From Candidatus Methylumidiphilus alinenensis (lineage in GTDB: Bacteria; Pseudomonadota; Gammaproteobacteria; Methylococcales; Methylococcaceae), in assembly GCA_003242955.1 (NCBI GenBank), contig QJPH01000294.1, positions 1 to 34,305 of the forward strand: a DNA stretch of 34,305 nt, given 5' to 3'. Position 1 is the stretch's first letter. Every line of letters begins with the position of its first letter. The notes below the pieces were generated by a model. The model was not told the origin of the DNA. It saw only the letters and a program-made list of their open reading frames with translations, and searched no databases. Of the stretch, positions 32,399 through 34,305 are shown in pieces. Position numbers and translations under genes: made by a program.

Positions 32399-33052
32399 AT
32401 GAGTAATCTTGATATTGTTTTTGGATATACAAAAAAAATTGAGAAATTTTTAGAAACGGAGTTTAAGGCAGAGGGTCGAGGGCTGCATACAAAGATTAAC
32501 AGTATAGAGTACCTTTTACCTATCGCATTAATTAAAAAAGTTCGCTGGATTGCAACCATCAGGAACAATATGGCGCATACGGAAGGCTTTGAATTTGACA
32601 ATATAGATGATTTTAAGTCAACCTGCGAAGCTGTATTATCAGAACTTGAAGCTATAAGAAGAGATAGTGCTGTATTAGGAAAACAAAGAAAGGCTCCTTT
32701 GCAACTCAGCCCTAAAGCACAACACAAAAGGATAAAAAATCAAGTAGACTCATTGATTGATAGAAGATTTAAAGACCAAAGGAAGGAATATTCTGCCTTT
32801 GTTGACACCTCAAGATCAATTCCCTTAAACCAATCGAAGCGAGGGATTAATAATAGGAATATCAATAAGAATATAAAGAAAAGCACTTGGAAGACAATGC
32901 TTGCAGTCGCATTATTTATACTTTTTGGAGTTATTGGAATTTCGAGGTGGAAAGAGGTTAGTAATTTTTTCAATACCTATAATAATCCAGTCAATCTGGA
33001 ATCGATTCCTTATCAGGATGACGACATAAAGCCCAAGCGGAGGCACAAGTAA
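32399..33052 (+). CDS. Membrane protein with HEPN-like RxxxxH motif
   Basis: A 217-residue protein, not assigned to a named family with certainty. Residues 1-95 are predicted helical with WIATIRNNMAHTEGF (50-64). The R55-x4-H60 pattern and its setting resemble HEPN or DUF4145 helical domains, in which this motif is often an RNase site. A basic linker (95-160) leads to one membrane helix (165-183, WKTMLAVALFILFGVIG) and a short charged tail. Base composition is clearly more AT-rich than its neighbours and codon use differs, suggesting transfer. It starts 33 bp after the coiled-coil gene, without a clear Shine-Dalgarno. An RNase role is a hypothesis only. Confidence 0.55.
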   Translation: MSNLDIVFGYTKKIEKFLETEFKAEGRGLHTKINSIEYLLPIALIKKVRWIATIRNNMAHTEGFEFDNIDDFKSTCEAVLSELEAIRRDSAVLGKQRKAPLQLSPKAQHKRIKNQVDSLIDRRFKDQRKEYSAFVDTSRSIPLNQSKRGINNRNINKNIKKSTWKTMLAVALFILFGVIGISRWKEVSNFFNTYNNPVNLESIPYQDDDIKPKRRHK

Positions 33053-33500
33053 CTTGGCTTCTGAGATAAAGCCATTAAAATGTTACAGAAATTTTTAGTA
33101 CAAATTGGTTAATTTTGTTAAGATGTAGAAGCTGACTTGCCCGCGATAAGATGTGAGATCGAAGGTTCAGGCCCTTATCGTTCGTGGGCAAGCCCACTCC
33201 TATGTGTCATGTAAAAAATAGATTATACAGCGTTTTCTATATCCATTGGTTACTTACTTAATGTACCTCCATGTCGGCAAAGGGTTGCCGACCTACTGCA
33301 CATCAAGGATTGTAGGGCGGCAAACCTTTGCCGCCAACGATAAACAAATTAATCAATCGACATTAAAAACTCTGTAATTGAACTTAAAGATAATGCGGTA
33401 ATAAAGATACCGGATTGCCCACAAAAAGTCTTCACAAAATTATATGCTAAAATAACGGATGGCAGACCTTAATTCACCACCCTCAAATTGAAGGCAAACC
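33053..33500. other. Repeat-bearing gap before the DUF29 gene
   Basis: This 448-bp gap has no supported gene. It contains an inverted repeat with CTTGCCCGCGATAAG-type arms at about 33135-33195, a TACAGCGTTTTC end at 33226-33237, and the 62-bp repeat copy 2 at 33277-33338. The last 100 bp are AT-rich and share AAAGTCTTCACAAA with 14561-14575. They probably hold the DUF29 promoter. Confidence 0.55.
33277..33338. repeat. 62-bp palindromic repeat, copy 2
   Basis: Identical in length to copy 1 at 14302-14363, with four base differences. As at copy 1, a GAAAACGCTGT-type end lies within 60 bp, so the two loci share a composite layout. Confidence 0.85.

Positions 33501-34305
<805 letters not shown>

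Overview
The window is a chromosomal segment from a gammaproteobacterium. The best guess is a methane-oxidising member of the Methylococcales. That guess rests on the block tig-clpP-clpX-lon-hupB-tRNA-ppiD, which is typical of the class, on Nudix-mnmA and other core genes of gammaproteobacterial type, on scattered small accessory families (DUF29, DUF2442, DUF4160, AAA-like and PD-(D/E)XK singletons), and on a dense load of palindromic intergenic repeats. The genus call is inference. No rRNA, CRISPR array, intact transposase or prophage was found.

Layout. 1-2602 (minus): the start of a K+ channel/RCK gene, a Tat-exported MepK-type peptidase, and the methionine-salvage pair mtnC-mtnD. 2832-5721 (minus): tRNA-Arg, a Rep-type helicase, and a PD-(D/E)XK-like gene overlapping the helicase start across a run of eight C/G. 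5722-9078: an accessory strip with tpm, a HicA/HicB toxin-antitoxin pair, a broken AAA-like gene fused through a palindromic element to a DUF4160 remnant, DUF2442, and a second PD-(D/E)XK-like gene. 9105-14222: RNA maturation genes mnmE, CCA-adding enzyme and tsaB, separated by repeat-rich gaps. 14654-17532 (plus): a Tat-exported metallo-beta-lactamase-fold enzyme followed closely by a secreted seven-repeat HAF protein. 17799-20818 (minus): dhaL, a Sel1 protein and a photolyase. 20815-29641 (minus): the protein quality-control block ppiD, tRNA-Asp, tRNA-Val, hupB, lon, clpX, clpP, tig, tRNA-Leu, tRNA-Ser. 29706-34305: a lipoprotein, Nudix-mnmA, a repetitive coiled-coil membrane protein, a membrane protein with a HEPN-like RxxxxH motif, DUF29, and the start of purB.

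How the genes work together. Trigger factor, ClpXP, Lon, PpiD and HU form a folding/proteolysis/nucleoid block. MnmE and MnmA both modify the wobble uridine of tRNA, TsaB acts at A37, and the CCA enzyme finishes tRNA 3' ends; five tRNA genes lie in the same window. MtnC and MtnD catalyse consecutive steps of methionine salvage.

Most unusual points: (1) the trigger factor lacks its whole FKBP-type PPIase domain; (2) the nuclease-like gene and the Rep helicase overlap at a C8 tract where a -1 shift, or one extra C, would fuse them; (3) palindromic repeats are nested, with one 100-bp family found alone and inside two different outer elements; (4) two small membrane genes, one a hendecad/heptad coiled coil and one HEPN-like, sit together between mnmA and purB.
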